Shown here piece after piece: positions 62,439 to 64,000 of a DNA stretch of 64,000 bases; positions within the stretch are counted from its first letter, which is position 1; every line of letters starts with the position of its first letter. Source of the stretch: CBDCDJ01 sp965215355 (GTDB lineage: Bacteria > Deinococcota > Deinococci > Deinococcales > Trueperaceae); contig CBDCDJ010000007.1 in the NCBI GenBank assembly GCA_965215355.1, positions 248,001 through 312,000 on the forward strand, in the 5' to 3' direction. The notes below the pieces were generated by a model. It did not search any database. It had not been told where the DNA came from and was given only the letters and a program-made list of their open reading frames with translations. The translations under genes and the position numbers were made by a program.

Positions 62439-63497
62439 TCAGGCTGTCGCTGCGAGCGCGGGCGTGGCCGCGTCCGACCAGAAAAAGTTGGCGTCGATTT
62501 GTTGGGTGGCCAGCAGGTACTCGAGCTGCTTGAGCCGCGTAAAGCCGCGGTGGTTGAAGGTTTCCGCGGTCATGTCGATGCGCTTGAATACTTCGTAAAG
62601 TTGCCGCGCGCCGCGCTCGGCGTCCCACTCGCAACTGAAACCGGGCAGAGAAGCATTGATTTTGTCGAACGACACTCGGTAGCTGCGGTTGTCGCTCTCC
62701 AAGTCGCCGAAACTCAGTTGGCAACCCGGAAAAACCTCGGCGACGATTTCGGCGATTTCGCGCACCTGATAGTTTTGCGCGGTGTCGCCCACGTTGAAGA
62801 TTTCGTTGTGGACCGTTTCTCGAGGGGCTTTCAGGGTGCAAATAATCGCCTTGGCGATGTCGAGCGCGTGAACCAGGGGCCGCCAGGGCGTGCCGTCCGA
62901 AATCATCTTGATTTCTTTCGTCGTCCAGGCGAGCCCGGCCAGGTTGTTCAACACGATGTCGAAGCGCATCCGCGGCGACGCCCCGAAAGCGGTCGCGTTG
63001 CGCATGAAGGTCGGCGAGAAGGTGTCACTCGCCATCGGCTGCAAGTCGCGCTCGACCAACGTTTTGCAAATCGCGTAGGCGGTCTGCGGATTCGTCGCGC
63101 CGGTCTCGTCGACGTGGTCCGCGCTCGTCGCCACGCCGTAGACGCTGCACGACGACATGTAGACGAAGCGCTCCACGCCCGCCGCCTTGGCGAGTTCGGC
63201 GATTTTGAGCGAGCCCTTGTGGTTGATGTCGTAGGTGATGGTGGGGGAGAGCGCGCCGATGGGGTCGTTGGACAACTCAGCCATGTGGACGACCGCGTCG
63301 ACACCCGCGAAGTCTTCTTTGGTGAGGTTGCGCAGGTCTTTGTTGAGGGTCTCGGCGCTGCGCTCGACGCCGTTGTAGAGCCAGCCGACCTTGTAAAAGC
63401 CGGTGTCGACGCCGATAACATCGAAACCTTCTTTTAAGAGCAAGGGCGCGAGGAGCGACCCCAGGTAACCTTCGGTGCCGGTAACGAGAACTTTCAT
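62439..63497 (-). CDS. NAD-dependent epimerase/dehydratase
   Basis: 352 residues. GTEGYLGSLLAPLLL nucleotide-binding site, AVVHMAELSNDP, YMSSCSVYGVATSADHVDET and TAYAICKTLVERDLQ. In the last motif the catalytic Tyr-x3-Lys is YAICK. Similar SDRs act on sugar nucleotides or on dehydrogenated intermediates in surface-glycan loci. Ten nucleotides separate it from the PQQ-dehydrogenase gene. Confidence 0.92.
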   Translation of the reverse strand: MKVLVTGTEGYLGSLLAPLLLKEGFDVIGVDTGFYKVGWLYNGVERSAETLNKDLRNLTKEDFAGVDAVVHMAELSNDPIGALSPTITYDINHKGSLKIAELAKAAGVERFVYMSSCSVYGVATSADHVDETGATNPQTAYAICKTLVERDLQPMASDTFSPTFMRNATAFGASPRMRFDIVLNNLAGLAWTTKEIKMISDGTPWRPLVHALDIAKAIICTLKAPRETVHNEIFNVGDTAQNYQVREIAEIVAEVFPGCQLSFGDLESDNRSYRVSFDKINASLPGFSCEWDAERGARQLYEVFKRIDMTAETFNHRGFTRLKQLEYLLATQQIDANFFWSDAATPALAATA

Positions 63498-63506
63498 GCT
63501 TGACTC

Positions 63507-64000
63507 CTAAACCTTTGCGTTGGTTTGAGTGATGGTGTTGGCCGGTGCGGGAACTCGAGCCGCCACGTACTTGCCGATTTCTAAAGACGAGGTGGCTGCG
63601 GGAGAGGGTGCGTTGCAGACGTGCAGCGCGTTACGGCCTTCGACGATTAAGAAATCGTCAACCAGCGCCCCGTCGGGCTTCAGGGCTTGAGCGCGCACGC
63701 CCGCGTGGGTCGGGGTAACGTCGTCGGCCTGAACCTCGGGGATGAGCTTTTGCAAGCTCTTGACGAACGCGCCTTTGCTGTACGAACGAATCATTTCCTT
63801 GATACCCTCGTCCATATTCTTCAGCGCGAGCTTCCAGAAGCCGCCGTAGGTCAGGACTTCGGCCAGGTCTCGAGCACTAAAATCGGTCTTGGTGTAGCCC
63901 TCACGCTTGAAGCTCAGCACCGCGTTCGGTCCAGCGTGGACGCTGCCGTCTATCATGCGGGTAAAGTGGACGCCCAAAAAGGGAAAGTCCGGGTTCGGCA
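63507..64000 (-). CDS. L-2-hydroxyglutarate oxidase-like FAD enzyme, 3' part
   Basis: The frame runs off the right edge. The visible ~164 residues give FLGVHFTRMIDGSVHAGPNAVLSFKREGY and the helical end GALVDDFLIVEGRNALHVCNAPSPAATSSLEIGKYV, which are characteristic of LhgO and its DAO-superfamily relatives. Family members oxidise alpha-hydroxy acids or sugar acids. The 9-nt gap to the next gene indicates it starts or belongs to the same sugar operon. Confidence 0.85.
   Translation of the reverse strand, partial: PNPDFPFLGVHFTRMIDGSVHAGPNAVLSFKREGYTKTDFSARDLAEVLTYGGFWKLALKNMDEGIKEMIRSYSKGAFVKSLQKLIPEVQADDVTPTHAGVRAQALKPDGALVDDFLIVEGRNALHVCNAPSPAATSSLEIGKYVAARVPAPANTITQTNAKV

Overview
The window looks like a chromosomal segment of a high-GC (about 60% by eye) member of Deinococcota, possibly Truepera-like. 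Several signs point there. A CsaB-type pyruvyltransferase sits next to a DUF5693 membrane protein, there is an rpmH-rnpA-yidD-yidC-jag cluster, ClpC lacks the usual middle domain, and many genes start 4-7 nt after a TANNNT box with no leader. Species identity cannot be settled without a search. The palindrome CTCGAG is strikingly frequent (about 130 copies by eye) throughout, including most accessory genes.

1-37 kb is mostly core chromosome. It runs: partial sugar-phosphate isomerase (SIS), pspA and a membrane partner, a small AT-richer island (Imm42-like immunity protein and a broken hicB-like antitoxin), tRNA-Ser(GGA), an exported TPR protein, csaB with DUF5693 (cell-wall polymer pyruvylation), uridine kinase, an exported unknown, pyrG, gmk, rpmH-rnpA-yidD-yidC-jag, a small 36-codon gene, a GH15/phosphorylase-kinase-like protein, thiB under a TPP riboswitch, ridA, a PP2C phosphatase, gatA, an Lnt-like nitrilase with a two-component pair, clpC-radA-PIN/TRAM, a rhomboid protease, an aspartate aminotransferase, a HAD hydrolase, a MOSC protein and a hydrolase/OsmC fusion.

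37-44 kb holds the remnant of a calcium/proton antiporter gene and three paralogous secreted proteins of about 400 residues in the shared domain. Two of them are lipoproteins with tandem Ig-like modules. I do not recognise the shared domain; its composition and its position beside the polysaccharide locus suggest a glycan-active enzyme. Two paralogs are divergent and carry near-identical upstream elements.

44-64 kb is a surface or exopolysaccharide locus in two convergent halves. The plus half (44.0-51.1 kb) has a GT2, a PaaK/CapK-like adenylate-forming enzyme, a Wzy/O-antigen-ligase-like protein, two GT4 enzymes and a UDP-glucuronate-4-epimerase-like SDR. The minus half (64.0-51.1 kb) has an L-2-hydroxyglutarate-oxidase-like enzyme, an SDR, a PQQ-type sugar dehydrogenase fused to cytochrome c, an RmlC-like epimerase, an SAF-domain dehydrogenase, a polysaccharide deacetylase, a frameshifted GT2, a left-handed beta-helix acyltransferase, GT2 and GT4 enzymes, an SDR and a WecA-like phosphoglycosyltransferase that would start assembly on the lipid carrier. 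Overlapping start and stop codons link most genes within each half.

Three coding oddities are visible: rnpA has no canonical start codon before its conserved N-terminus, the GT2 gene at 57155-58017 has a one-base frameshift, and a second diverged copy of the 3' end of the aminotransferase gene lies beyond the HAD gene.
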